Positions 29,059-38,051 of a stretch of DNA of 64,000 nucleotides are shown here, one piece after another. The DNA comes from Undibacterium sp. GTDB taxonomy: Bacteria; Pseudomonadota; Gammaproteobacteria; Burkholderiales; Burkholderiaceae_D. Location: assembly GCF_030651495.1 (NCBI RefSeq), contig NZ_JAUSFI010000102.1, forward strand, positions 22,310-86,309, read 5' to 3'. The translations under genes were made by a program, and so were the position numbers. The notes beneath the pieces were generated by a model that was not told the origin of the DNA, searched no databases, and was given only the letters and a program-made list of their open reading frames with translations. Every line of letters begins with the position of its first letter. Within the stretch, counting starts at the first letter, position 1.

Positions 29059-29835
29059 CTAGCATAAATACATGCCGCCGTTGATATGCAGGGTAATTCC
29101 CGTAATATAACCTGCATCTGCAGAAGAAAGGAAGACCGTAGCCGCAGCGATATCCTCAGGGCGGCCTAGCTTTGCCATAGGAATTTGCTGCAAAATAGCT
29201 GCCTTTTGCTCATCGTTCAAAGCTTTAGTCATATCCGTATCAATGAAACCTGGCGCAATACAGTTTACCGTAATATTACGACTACCGATTTCCCTTGCCA
29301 ATGCGCGACTCATGCCAGCCACACCAGCCTTGGCAGCGGCATAGTTCATTTGACCAGGATTTCCTGAGGAACCAACCACCGACGTAATATTGATTATGCG
29401 GCCATGCTTAGCCTTCATCATGCCACGCAATACAGCGCGCGACAATCGCCCCACAGAACTCAAGTTAGTCGCGATGACGCTATCCCACTCTTCGTCCTTC
29501 ATACGCATGGCCAACTGATCTTGCGTGATTCCGGCGTTATTGACAAGAATGGACAGACTGCCAAATTCCTTTTGGATTTCATCAACCAACGTGGCGCAGC
29601 GAGGTACATCATTGACATCAAAGGCAACGCCCTTGCCTGCATTCGGGTTAATTTCGCTCAGATAGGCCGAAATCGCCTCAGCACCAGCCTCCGAAGTCGC
29701 CGTACCTATCACTCTTGCCCCGGCGTGCGCCAGGGCAACTGCAATCGCCTTGCCGATACCACGTGACGCACCAGTTACCAGCGCGACTTGATTCACCAAT
29801 TGCTGCGTCGTTATTTGTGTTGTTGTTTGTGTCAT
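29059..29835 (-). CDS. fabG: 3-oxoacyl-ACP reductase
   Basis: 258 residues. The Rossmann motif ALVTGASRGIGKAIA is near residue 18, NNAGIT near 97, and the catalytic Ser-Tyr-Lys set spans ITSVVGSSGNPGQMNYAAAK (near 150-170). The first dozen residues are Thr/Gln rich (TQTTTQITTQQ), an unusual short extension relative to typical FabG. It overlaps the fabD stop by 4 bp. It reduces 3-oxoacyl-ACP with NADPH. Confidence 0.97.
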   Translation of the reverse strand: MTQTTTQITTQQLVNQVALVTGASRGIGKAIAVALAHAGARVIGTATSEAGAEAISAYLSEINPNAGKGVAFDVNDVPRCATLVDEIQKEFGSLSILVNNAGITQDQLAMRMKDEEWDSVIATNLSSVGRLSRAVLRGMMKAKHGRIINITSVVGSSGNPGQMNYAAAKAGVAGMSRALAREIGSRNITVNCIAPGFIDTDMTKALNDEQKAAILQQIPMAKLGRPEDIAAATVFLSSADAGYITGITLHINGGMYLC

Positions 29836-30773
29836 TTAAGAATTTCCATTACTTTTTCCAGTGACGCCTGATCAAACAAGGCTTCGCCCACTAAATTACC
29901 GTTAATGCGCTTGGTCAAACCCGCCAAGACCTTACCCGGACCGCATTCTATAACATGCGTGACACCGCTCGCACCGATTTTTTGTATAGTTTCCACCCAA
30001 CGCACAGGACTGGCGGCCTGACGCACCAGCGCATCCTTGATAGCCTCAGGATCAGTGACAATCGCGACATCGACATTATTTACCAATGCAATAGCAGGCA
30101 TGGAGAAAGTTATACTTTCCATATACTCACGCAATTTATCAGACGCAGGTTTTAATAATGACGAATGAAACGGTGCCGACACTGGCAAGATCAAGGCTCG
30201 CTTTGCCCCTTTTGCCTTTGCAATTTCACAAGCACGCTCGACCGCAGCTTTGCTACCAGCAATGACCACCTGCGCCGGCGCATTAAAATTCACCGCCTCC
30301 ACCACTTCACCGGCATGACTTACCATCGCCTCAGCGCAAGCCGCAATCACGTCCTCGTCGGACAAACCCAGGATAGCAGCCATGCCGCCCTGCCCGACAG
30401 GCACAGCCTCTTGCATTGCCTGCGCACGAAAACGCACCAAAGGCACCGCATCCTTAAATGCAATCACCCCCGAAGCAACCAAGGCGGAATACTCACCAAG
30501 GCTGTGACCCGCAACGATTGAAGGCAGCGCGCCACCGGCAGCAATCCATGCACGGTAACATGCCACCGCAGCGGTCAGCATCACAGGTTGGGTGTTGGTA
30601 GTCAGATCGAGGGACTCTTTTGGCCCCTCTGCAATCAATTTTCCCAGATCAAATCCCAGGATATCTGACGCCTCAGCAATCGTCTGCTGAACTATGCTGT
30701 TTTCGGCAAAGCCATTGAGCATACCTATAGATTGAGAACCTTGGCCAGGAAAAACAAAAGAAAATTGTGTCAT
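29832..30773 (-). CDS. fabD: malonyl-CoA:ACP transacylase
   Basis: 313 residues from the ATG at 30773 (MTQFSFVFPGQGSQS). The nucleophile elbow is GHSLGEYSALVASG (Ser near residue 90), Arg is in VRFRAQAMQEAVPVGQG, and His is in VSAPFHSSLL near 200. It loads malonyl groups onto AcpP. It is followed by fabG with a 4-bp overlap and preceded by fabH. Confidence 0.97.
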   Translation of the reverse strand: MTQFSFVFPGQGSQSIGMLNGFAENSIVQQTIAEASDILGFDLGKLIAEGPKESLDLTTNTQPVMLTAAVACYRAWIAAGGALPSIVAGHSLGEYSALVASGVIAFKDAVPLVRFRAQAMQEAVPVGQGGMAAILGLSDEDVIAACAEAMVSHAGEVVEAVNFNAPAQVVIAGSKAAVERACEIAKAKGAKRALILPVSAPFHSSLLKPASDKLREYMESITFSMPAIALVNNVDVAIVTDPEAIKDALVRQAASPVRWVETIQKIGASGVTHVIECGPGKVLAGLTKRINGNLVGEALFDQASLEKVMEILK

Positions 30774-30828
30774 ATAAGTTGGCAACCTAAAGAATTAGTA
30801 TTCTAAAATTAATTCACAAAAAGCTAAA

Positions 30829-31815
30829 TCACATCTTAACAATTGCAGCACCCCACGTAAAACCACCGCCTACACCTTCCAGCATCACGGTCTGACCCTT
30901 TTTAATGCGACCATCCCTGACAGCGACATCTAGGGCCAAGGGGATTGATGCAGCAGAAGTATTGCCATGCTGGTCCACCGTCACTATCACCTTATCCATA
31001 GGCATATTCAACTTCTTGGCAGTACTTTGCATAATACGAATATTTGCCTGATGAGGAACCAGCCAATCGATTTGCTCTGAAGTTAAACCAGCAATTGCCA
31101 AGACTTCATTGGCAACTTTTTCAAGTACGTTTACTGCAATTTTATATACCGCTTTGCCATCCATATACAAAAAGGCACTACCTGCAATAACACCGGCATT
31201 AACATTACCGGGAACACATAAAACATGCGATTGACTACCATCTGCATGTAATTTTGTTGCCAACACCCCAGGTTCAGCGGATTGCGACATCACAATCGCC
31301 CCCGCGCCGTCACCGAACAGCACGCAAGTGGCCCTATCCTCAAAATTAAGAATCCGCGAAAACACCTCTGCACCCATGATCAGGGCGTTTTTGTGTGCGC
31401 CAGACTTAATCATGCTATCCGCCATCGCCATTGCATAAATAAAACCACTGCAAACTGCCTGTACATCGACGGCCGCGGCGCCATTCGTCATCCCAAGCTT
31501 ATGCTGTACGACACAAGCAGTACTCGGAAAACCACCAAAAAAATCTGGGGTCGAGGTCGCCAAAATAATCAAATCGATATCGTTGGCTTGCAAATTGGCG
31601 GCCTCAAGCGCACGTTTGGCCGCCTCTACTGCCATATCGCTGGAAGTCACGGAAGGTTCTGCATAATGGCGCGCGGAAATGCCACTGCGCGAGAATATCC
31701 ATTCATCAGAGGTTTCTATGCCATTGGCTGCCAGTTGCTCAGTTAGGTCCTGATTAGTTACCCGTTTTGGCGGCAGGTAGCTGCCGGTACCGATAATTTT
31801 ACTAAAGAAAGTCAT
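30829..31815 (-). CDS. fabH: beta-ketoacyl-ACP synthase III
   Basis: 328 residues. The catalytic residues are Cys in [17 protein letters not shown] (near 115), His in [13 protein letters not shown] (near 255) and Asn in [16 protein letters not shown] (near 285). It starts fatty-acid synthesis by condensing acetyl-CoA with malonyl-ACP. It overlaps plsX by 4 bp (ATGA), indicating coupled translation. Confidence 0.97.
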   Translation of the reverse strand: MTFFSKIIGTGSYLPPKRVTNQDLTEQLAANGIETSDEWIFSRSGISARHYAEPSVTSSDMAVEAAKRALEAANLQANDIDLIILATSTPDFFGGFPSTACVVQHKLGMTNGAAAVDVQAVCSGFIYAMAMADSMIKSGAHKNALIMGAEVFSRILNFEDRATCVLFGDGAGAIVMSQSAEPGVLATKLHADGSQSHVLCVPGNVNAGVIAGSAFLYMDGKAVYKIAVNVLEKVANEVLAIAGLTSEQIDWLVPHQANIRIMQSTAKKLNMPMDKVIVTVDQHGNTSAASIPLALDVAVRDGRIKKGQTVMLEGVGGGFTWGAAIVKM

Positions 31816-32906
31816 GCTGTCTTCTGTGTAATAGTTTCGATTATTTGCGTGGACTCGCCAACACCTGGCGACACGGAGTCGGCAGCAGGCATCAACAATG
31901 ACATGGATGTCGAAATGCGCGATAAAACGTCATTTTTTGCGGCATCAAATGCGCGCTGAATTGCCCATTCAAAGCTATATTTATCTGCTCCGCCATGACT
32001 CTTAAATACCAAGCCGCGCAAACCAAGCAGACTACCGCCATTATAATTCGAAGGATTCATGGTGCGTGAAATCGACTTGAGAGCGCCACGAGCAATAAAT
32101 GCGCCCAACATATTCAACGGACTACTTTTAAAAGCTTCAGTCAGCGTACTTTTCACAAAACGCCCCATACCCTCTGCCGCCTTAAGAGTCACATTGCCGA
32201 CAAACCCATCACAAACAACAATATCGGTCGTGCCTTTAAATATATCATTGCCTTCTACATTGCCATAAAAATTCAACACACCTTTTTCATGATCAATGCG
32301 AAGTAATTCAGCTGTCTTTTTTACAACATCATTACCCTTAATATCTTCCACGCCGACGTTCAGCAAACCTATGCTCGGCCTCGCTTTACCTTCAAGTGCC
32401 GCCACTAAAGCGGAGCCCATGATGGCAAACTGATGTAAATGCAAAGGCTCACAGTCAACATTCGCACCCAAATCAAGCATATAGGTAGGTAAATTTTTCT
32501 GGTTTGGCAAAATACTGCAGATCGCTGGCCTATCCACTCCGTGCATCGTCTTCAGCACATAGCGCGACACCGCCATTAAGGCACCGGTATTGCCAGCAGA
32601 CACGCAAGCCTGCGCACGGCCATCCTTAACTAAAGTGACTGCCACACGCATAGAGGAATCTTTTTTCCTGCGCAAAGCAACTTCAATCGGATCATCCATC
32701 TCCACTACTTCGGTCGCATTGACAATCGACACTCTTGGGTGATTGAGAGCGTGGTTTTTTTTAAGTTCTGCCTGGATAATGGCTTCATGCCCCACCAACA
32801 GAAACTCAGCATCCGGCTCGCGATTTACGAACGACACGGCTGCAGCTACGGTAACTGCCGGGCCGTAATCCCCGCCCATGCAGTCAATTGAAATTTTTAT
32901 GGTCAT
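31812..32906 (-). CDS. plsX: phosphate acyltransferase PlsX
   Basis: 364 residues. The N-terminus [38 protein letters not shown] near residue 102 and [14 protein letters not shown] are family hallmarks. PlsX makes acyl-phosphate from acyl-ACP, the first committed step to phosphatidic acid. The C-terminal 30 residues are a variable tail. It follows rpmF, separated by 216 bp holding the rpmF terminator, so plsX and the fab genes probably also have a promoter of their own. Confidence 0.96.
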   Translation of the reverse strand: MTIKISIDCMGGDYGPAVTVAAAVSFVNREPDAEFLLVGHEAIIQAELKKNHALNHPRVSIVNATEVVEMDDPIEVALRRKKDSSMRVAVTLVKDGRAQACVSAGNTGALMAVSRYVLKTMHGVDRPAICSILPNQKNLPTYMLDLGANVDCEPLHLHQFAIMGSALVAALEGKARPSIGLLNVGVEDIKGNDVVKKTAELLRIDHEKGVLNFYGNVEGNDIFKGTTDIVVCDGFVGNVTLKAAEGMGRFVKSTLTEAFKSSPLNMLGAFIARGALKSISRTMNPSNYNGGSLLGLRGLVFKSHGGADKYSFEWAIQRAFDAAKNDVLSRISTSMSLLMPAADSVSPGVGESTQIIETITQKTA

Positions 32907-33064
32907 GTAGTGATACTAAACTTCATCTTGAAACGACTATCTTAACAAGATTGAGGATACTCAAACTGCACAATTCTATTCTAAAATCAAAGAAATATTC
33001 ATCATAACGATGACCATCCAAATCAAGCCAGAATAAAAAATTAAGTCGCGCAGAAATTTAAGAT

Positions 33065-33106
33065 AAAAAAAAGCGGCGTCAAGTGCAAGACTCGTTACGC
33101 CGCTTC
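33065..33106 (-). terminator. intrinsic terminator of rpmF
   Basis: A 9-bp stem AAGCGGCGT/ACGCCGCTT with a 17-nt loop runs into eight T on the minus strand, 17 bp past the rpmF stop. Confidence 0.85.
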
Positions 33107-33122
33107 ATTACCCAGAAAGATA

Positions 33123-33305
33123 TTACTCGTCGTTCTTGGTTTTCAATACTTTACGACCACGATAAAAGCCATTTGGGCTGATGTGGTGACGCAAATGTGT
33201 TTCGCCAGTTGTTGGCTCGATGCCCAACTGTGGTGTAACCAGAAAATCGTGCGAACGGTGCATGCCACGCTTGGATGGTGATTTTTTATTTTGCTGAACA
33301 GCCAT
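33123..33305 (-). CDS. rpmF: 50S ribosomal protein L32
   Basis: 60 residues, very basic, beginning [20 protein letters not shown], the standard L32 opening, with [18 protein letters not shown] near the end. The zinc-binding cysteines found in some L32 forms are absent, as is usual in beta/gammaproteobacteria. It lies between the DUF177 gene and plsX, the conserved yceD-rpmF-plsX arrangement. Confidence 0.98.
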   Translation of the reverse strand: MAVQQNKKSPSKRGMHRSHDFLVTPQLGIEPTTGETHLRHHISPNGFYRGRKVLKTKNDE

Positions 33306-33441
33306 GATAACTCCTAATACTTTAAAAAATGTTTCTAAAATTTAACACATCTGAATAAACGAGAATGACTTAAATAACCACATCGTCTATCAAAAATCCC
33401 TAACAATACTTCGACCTGAGTGTCTTTTCAGAATAATGCCA

Positions 33442-33978
33442 CTAGGTACGCCCATTTATCTTCTTCAGCACAGCGAATGGAGACTCCTTCTTACTCGCTT
33501 CTGCTTCAATCGCTGCCACTGGTGAGACTAATGAGTCTGACGAATCAAATACTACATCAGGGCATACTGCATGCTTGGGCGATTGGGGTATTGCCAGCAG
33601 CGCCTCATCCTCGATCAAATCTATGATGTCAAATGTTTTGCTGCCTACTACTACATCAATCTCATCATCTTCGATTAATGCCTCAATTTCATCGGCATGC
33701 TCATCGTTTTTGGCAAGAATTAATTCTGATACTGAGTTCACATTAAAAGCAAAGCTAGTCAGGCAGCGCTGGCACATCAGCTGCACTTTACCTGTCACTG
33801 TCAAAAGCAAGCGCGGATAACCTAACTTACTAGTTCCACCTTCAAGCGACCAACCCAGCGTGCCATCAGTGCTTGCGCACTCGGCCGACAACCGGGGTAA
33901 ATCCGAGATTAAGATGCTACCATCGCGCCGCTCTTTGAGCTGGCTGAACGAGAACGCGTCAATCACAAATGCTTGCAT
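33442..33978 (-). CDS. DUF177 (YceD) family 23S rRNA accumulation protein
   Basis: 178 residues from the ATG at 33978 (MQAFVIDAFSFSQL). The conserved segment LLLTVTGKVQLMCQRCLTSF near residue 62 carries the family's CxxC, and an acidic stretch, EIEALIEDDEIDVV, follows. YceD-type proteins are linked to 23S rRNA maturation in plants and bacteria. The position before rpmF and divergent from a Maf gene matches E. coli yceD. Confidence 0.9.
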   Translation of the reverse strand: MQAFVIDAFSFSQLKERRDGSILISDLPRLSAECASTDGTLGWSLEGGTSKLGYPRLLLTVTGKVQLMCQRCLTSFAFNVNSVSELILAKNDEHADEIEALIEDDEIDVVVGSKTFDIIDLIEDEALLAIPQSPKHAVCPDVVFDSSDSLVSPVAAIEAEASKKESPFAVLKKINGRT

Positions 33979-34091
33979 AGGATATTTGGACCCAGAAAAC
34001 CTGCGATAATAACAGGATTGCAGCTTATTAGTCAAAGACTTGCAGCAATAATTGTCTGCAATTTGTATTTACTTGTAAAAACCACACAAAA

Positions 34092-34706
34092 ATGCCAACT
34101 AACCTATCTTCAACCAAACTCATTCTGGCATCCAGTTCAGCCTATCGGCGCGAATTGTTATCGCGTTTGCACTTACCATTCGAGTCGATAGCACCTGACA
34201 TCGATGAAAGCGCTCTACCTGGCGAATTGCCCGAACAGACGGCATTACGTCTAGCTCAAGAAAAAGCAGCCGCCATTGCCAAAGATCATCCGGAGAGCAT
34301 CATTATAGGCTCTGATCAGGTTGCTACGCTAGATGGGGAACAAATCGGCAAACCAGGCAACCATCAGGCCGCATTACAACAGCTACAAAAAATGCGCGGA
34401 AAACAAGTCGTTTTTCATACGGCATTATGTTTAATGGATAACAGAAAAAATGCCTCTAATCCACACATTCAGCTACAAAATGTGCAGACCCTGGTTAGTT
34501 TCCGCGATCTTGGTGATGAAGAACTAGACGCCTACTTACACATAGAACAGCCTTATGATTGCGCCGGCAGCGCTAAAAATGAAGGATTGGGCATCACCAT
34601 TATTGAAAAAATTATCAGTAACGACCCAACCGCACTCACCGGACTGCCACTGATTGCATTAACCGGCATGCTGCGCCATATCGGCATTCATTTTTTTAAA
34701 AAATAG
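34092..34706 (+). CDS. Maf family nucleotide pyrophosphatase (YceF-type)
   Basis: 204 residues. Family motifs are LILASSSAYRRELLSRL at residue 8, IGSDQVATLDGEQIGKPG near 72 and DCAGSAKNEGLGI near 155. Maf proteins hydrolyse non-canonical or methylated NTPs. Being divergent from yceD-rpmF, it matches E. coli yceF, whose preferred substrate is 7-methyl-GTP; substrate assignment rests on this context. The 113-bp divergent spacer holds both promoters. Confidence 0.92.
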   Translation: MPTNLSSTKLILASSSAYRRELLSRLHLPFESIAPDIDESALPGELPEQTALRLAQEKAAAIAKDHPESIIIGSDQVATLDGEQIGKPGNHQAALQQLQKMRGKQVVFHTALCLMDNRKNASNPHIQLQNVQTLVSFRDLGDEELDAYLHIEQPYDCAGSAKNEGLGITIIEKIISNDPTALTGLPLIALTGMLRHIGIHFFKK

Positions 34707-34804
34707 GAAATATCTTTTATCTTATTTTGAAGATTTCATAGAATCAAACGCAAAGATTTTCGATTTCACGGGAATGGCGTATTTGCAATTATCAATCAGT
34801 GCTT

Positions 34805-35245
34805 TTATACCTTAGATTGAGCATTAATCCATATTTCAGCGTCTTCCAGATGCTGAAATATCTTAAATGGCCATTCAACTGCAGCATAATTTTTTGCGGC
34901 AAGCGGGCCAGTAAATGCAGCACCTTCTAGATCATCAGGAATGACATAGGCAGTGGCTGTATGCGCTAACCCTGCCCCTTTCAACATAACGAGCAGTTGC
35001 GCATGCGCCGCCAGCACTTCGGGGGAGGCTAAAACACTCTCATGAAAAACGACGATCTCATTGAACGGGCCTTGCGATGCCGCATTCGTCAAAAATTCTG
35101 CCTCCAATGTTGCCAGCGCCGTGGTTAATTCCTCATTAAAAGGGCCGCGAGCGTTGACGTGTATGGTTTTTCCGGAGAGAGACATTTCAACCCGGCCATG
35201 CGCCCTGAAGTTATCTTGTTCAAACTGATCGGTATTATTTCTCAT
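34805..35245 (-). CDS. uncharacterised protein, possibly STAS/SpoIIAA-like
   Basis: 146 residues, no signal peptide and no membrane segment. Alternating hydrophobic/charged stretches (KTIHVNARGPFNEELTT, FNEIVVFHESVLASPEV, AYVIPDDLEGAAF) and a closing KIFQHLEDAEIWI resemble the SpoIIAA-like fold in outline only, so no function is assigned. The frame is open with good amino-acid composition and sits alone upstream of the TPP-riboswitch region, divergent from the TonB receptor gene. Confidence 0.7.
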   Translation of the reverse strand: MRNNTDQFEQDNFRAHGRVEMSLSGKTIHVNARGPFNEELTTALATLEAEFLTNAASQGPFNEIVVFHESVLASPEVLAAHAQLLVMLKGAGLAHTATAYVIPDDLEGAAFTGPLAAKNYAAVEWPFKIFQHLEDAEIWINAQSKV

Positions 35246-35494
35246 GAGTATCTTATCCGAATATTTTATTCTAAATAATGCCTATTTGACGCATCAACTC
35301 ACTCATCACTCAAGCATACGTTCTCGGCAGAATTGATTGCCGTATGCAACTATACAACGACATTAAATAATTCAGCAAATTCTACTCGCCAAGATTGAAA
35401 AATTTAAAACGTTGCCTTTAACGCGCCAATATTTAGCACATAAGTCGTTGCAATAGCGGCTCAATGCACGCCCGTTTTCATGCTACAGTGTGGG

Positions 35495-35616
35495 CCTCGC
35501 TAGGGGTCCTAAAGTTTGAAAAAAGCGCTTGATACCGGATGTATCAGCCTTTTTCATGTTTTGGGTGAGACAGTCCCTTCCTACCTGATCTGGATAATGC
35601 CAGCGAAGGGAAGCGC
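35495..35616 (+). promoter_or_regulatory. TPP (thiamine pyrophosphate) riboswitch
   Basis: The stretch contains the conserved THI-box elements in order: AGGGGT near 35502-35507, GGGTGAGACAGTCCC near 35563-35577, and ACCTGATCTGGATAATGCCA followed by GCGAAGGGA near 35583-35611. An extra variable stem (GATACCGGATGTATC) lies between. It ends about 75 nt before the ATG of the TonB receptor gene at 35689. The remaining leader has no obvious terminator, so control is likely translational. The rest of the 443-bp gap (35246-35494) shows nothing distinct. Confidence 0.92.
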
Positions 35617-35688
35617 AAAGTTCCGCACCCTTTGTTTGCTCCCGCGTTGCGCGTTGTTCGCTATGACTACACGCAAAAAGAGCAAACC

Positions 35689-37806
35689 ATGCAAAAATAT
35701 CACCGCCACTCCATCATCGCTATTTCCATCGCACAGGCGTTTGCGCTGATGCCAGTGGCGGTTGCCCAAAATACGGATCAATCCGTACCAGAAGTGATCA
35801 TCACCGGCAGCAAAACACTCAACACCAAAGCCGAGCGCAGCAAAGTGAGCGGTTTTATCGAGGCACCTTTATTGGACACCCCCCTCTCCGTCACGGTCTT
35901 TACCCAAGCACAGATGCAGGTTTTGCGTATACGCAAAACCAGCGACGCGATGAAATTTGATGCCAGCGTCAACGATGCGTATAACGCGATCGGTTACGCC
36001 GAGCAGTTCTCTATCCGTGGTTTTGCGCTAGACAATTCATCCAGTTATCGCAAAGATGGATTTGCGATTCCGGGTGACGCTTCGATTCCCTTAGAAAATA
36101 AAGAGCGGATTGAAATATTGAAAGGCATTGCTGGTTTTCAAGCTGGCTTTGCCACTCCTGGCGGCATCCTCAATTACGTCACCAAGCGCCCGACCAGCAC
36201 GCCGTTGCGCTCGATCACTGTAGAAGCCAGTGAACGTGGCACCCTCTATGGCGCAGTTGACCTCGGCGGCATGTCTGATGACAAACGATTCGGCTATCGG
36301 ATTAATGCTGCTGGTGAACGTTTGCGCTCCTATGTAAAAGGAGCAAATGGCAAACGCGAATTGATCTCTGGCGCCTTCGACTGGCACTTAACGCCACAAG
36401 CCTTGCTGCAACTTGATCTCGATTATCAGCATAAATCACAATTATCAGTCCCTGGTTTTCAGCTCACCAATGGCACCGAGCTGCCAGCTAATATCAGCGC
36501 CGACATCATGTTGAATAATCAGCCCTGGGCCAAGCCTGTGGACACCCGCAACAGCAACATTGGCTTGCGTTTTGAATACCAGCTCAACGCCGACTGGCAC
36601 GCGACCCTGGCGGCGAATAAACACGAATTCAGGCGTGATGACTACACGGCGTTCCCGTATGGCTGTGGTGCGGCCAACCTGTATCCGGGTTATTGCGCCA
36701 ATGGCGATTACGATGTGTATGATTACCAGAGCGTGAACGAATCCAAATCGCTGCTGGGCACGCAAGCTCTGATGAACGGCAAGTTTGCCACCGGCAGTAT
36801 CAGGCATGAATTTGCCGCCGGCGTATCGAGTGCGCAACGGCGTGATTACTTCGGCGATTATGTGTATGACTTCGCTGGTACCAGCAACATTTTCAATCCT
36901 GCTGTCGTTCCTCAATCCGGCAATAAAACCGGCCCCGCCCTGTTGCGCCGTACCGACAAAGAATGGTCCGCCTTTATCCAGGACATCATCAGTCTTAACG
37001 ACGCGCTGAAACTGCATGTCGGCTTACGTCACTTGCATATTCAGCGCACTGAACTCGACAATCCCGGATATGAACATAGTTACCTGTTGCCAAGTCTGGC
37101 GCTGGTGGTTAAAACGGCACAAAACTGGTCCATCTATGGCGCCTTCACTCAAGGTTTGGAACATGGTGGCATTGCACCATTTGGCACCGGCAATGAAAAC
37201 ACGATGTTAGATCCAGCCAAATCCAAACAGTTTGAATTAGGCGTCAAGGCGGACATCAGCCGCGACCTGAGCATCTCTGCCGCGGCATTTCGCATTACAA
37301 AACCGCTTGAATACACTGACAGCGACAACACTTATGTCAGCAATGGCGATGCGATCCACACGGGTTTAGAATTCTCGGCACAGGGCAAGCTAACCCAACA
37401 ACTCGGCATCGGTGCCAGTCTCACCAGCATCAATGCCCGTCAGCAAAATACCGGCGTCGCGACACTCGACGGCAAGCGCGTCACGAATGTGCCGTCATTC
37501 AAATCGACGATTTACCTGGATTACGCGGTACCACAACTCAGCGGCCTCGGTCTGAATGCTACTTGGCAATATGCAGGCAGCAAGTCTTTCAGCCCTGATA
37601 ACAGCGTCACCGTACCAGCTTACCATGTATTGAATTTGGGCGCGCGGTACGTCACCCAAATAGCGGGGGCCACGACCACTTTCCGCTTCAATATAGACAA
37701 TACACTGGACAAATTTTACTGGCGCGACGTCACGCAATCTTTAGGCGGCTATTTATTCCCGGGAGCACCAAGAACTTACAAGGTCTCAGCGCAATTGGAT
37801 TTTTAA
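35689..37806 (+). CDS. TonB-dependent receptor under TPP riboswitch control (thiamine or precursor uptake predicted)
   Basis: 705 residues from the ATG at 35689 (MQKYHRHSIIAISIAQAF), with AAAAGAG upstream; an upstream in-frame ATG at 35632 would fall in the riboswitch leader. The signal peptide ends near residue 26 (PVAVAQ). The TonB box is PEVIITGSK, and the plug domain carries EQFSIRGFALDN and KERIEILKGIAGFQAGF. The barrel ends YKVSAQLDF with the usual C-terminal Phe. The architecture is of the FhuA/FhuE sort, but the TPP riboswitch points to thiamine or a thiamine precursor as ligand. A terminator follows, so it is a single-gene unit. Confidence 0.92.
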   Translation: MQKYHRHSIIAISIAQAFALMPVAVAQNTDQSVPEVIITGSKTLNTKAERSKVSGFIEAPLLDTPLSVTVFTQAQMQVLRIRKTSDAMKFDASVNDAYNAIGYAEQFSIRGFALDNSSSYRKDGFAIPGDASIPLENKERIEILKGIAGFQAGFATPGGILNYVTKRPTSTPLRSITVEASERGTLYGAVDLGGMSDDKRFGYRINAAGERLRSYVKGANGKRELISGAFDWHLTPQALLQLDLDYQHKSQLSVPGFQLTNGTELPANISADIMLNNQPWAKPVDTRNSNIGLRFEYQLNADWHATLAANKHEFRRDDYTAFPYGCGAANLYPGYCANGDYDVYDYQSVNESKSLLGTQALMNGKFATGSIRHEFAAGVSSAQRRDYFGDYVYDFAGTSNIFNPAVVPQSGNKTGPALLRRTDKEWSAFIQDIISLNDALKLHVGLRHLHIQRTELDNPGYEHSYLLPSLALVVKTAQNWSIYGAFTQGLEHGGIAPFGTGNENTMLDPAKSKQFELGVKADISRDLSISAAAFRITKPLEYTDSDNTYVSNGDAIHTGLEFSAQGKLTQQLGIGASLTSINARQQNTGVATLDGKRVTNVPSFKSTIYLDYAVPQLSGLGLNATWQYAGSKSFSPDNSVTVPAYHVLNLGARYVTQIAGATTTFRFNIDNTLDKFYWRDVTQSLGGYLFPGAPRTYKVSAQLDF

Positions 37807-37945
37807 CAAGCCATCATCGCCAAATAGGCTTTTAAATGGCTGTTTTTGAAAACAAGGTGCTCATAAACTTGTCAAGAGCAGCCAAGCCGTGGATAATCCC
37901 GACCTCGTCTCTCTTTCGAGAATCTGCTGGAATAAAATAAAAAAA

Positions 37946-37973
37946 CAGCCCGCTTTAACCAGCGGGCTTTTTT
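37946..37973 (+). terminator. intrinsic terminator of the TPP-regulated receptor gene
   Basis: A perfect 8-bp stem AGCCCGCT/AGCGGGCT, loop TTAACC, then six T. It lies about 140 bp past the receptor stop and ahead of the sigma-factor gene, separating the two transcripts. Confidence 0.9.
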
Positions 37974-38051
37974 ATCCCGGATTTTGGCTCTCGTTATTGC
38001 TTTTGCCACACCATATTGACAAGCAATTGTTGTCGTACTCGATTTTGTTAC

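Noticed and set aside
37807..37945. possible small gene between the TPP-regulated receptor and its terminator
   Set aside because: No frame with a ribosome-binding site or protein-like composition; it is probably an untranslated 3' end.
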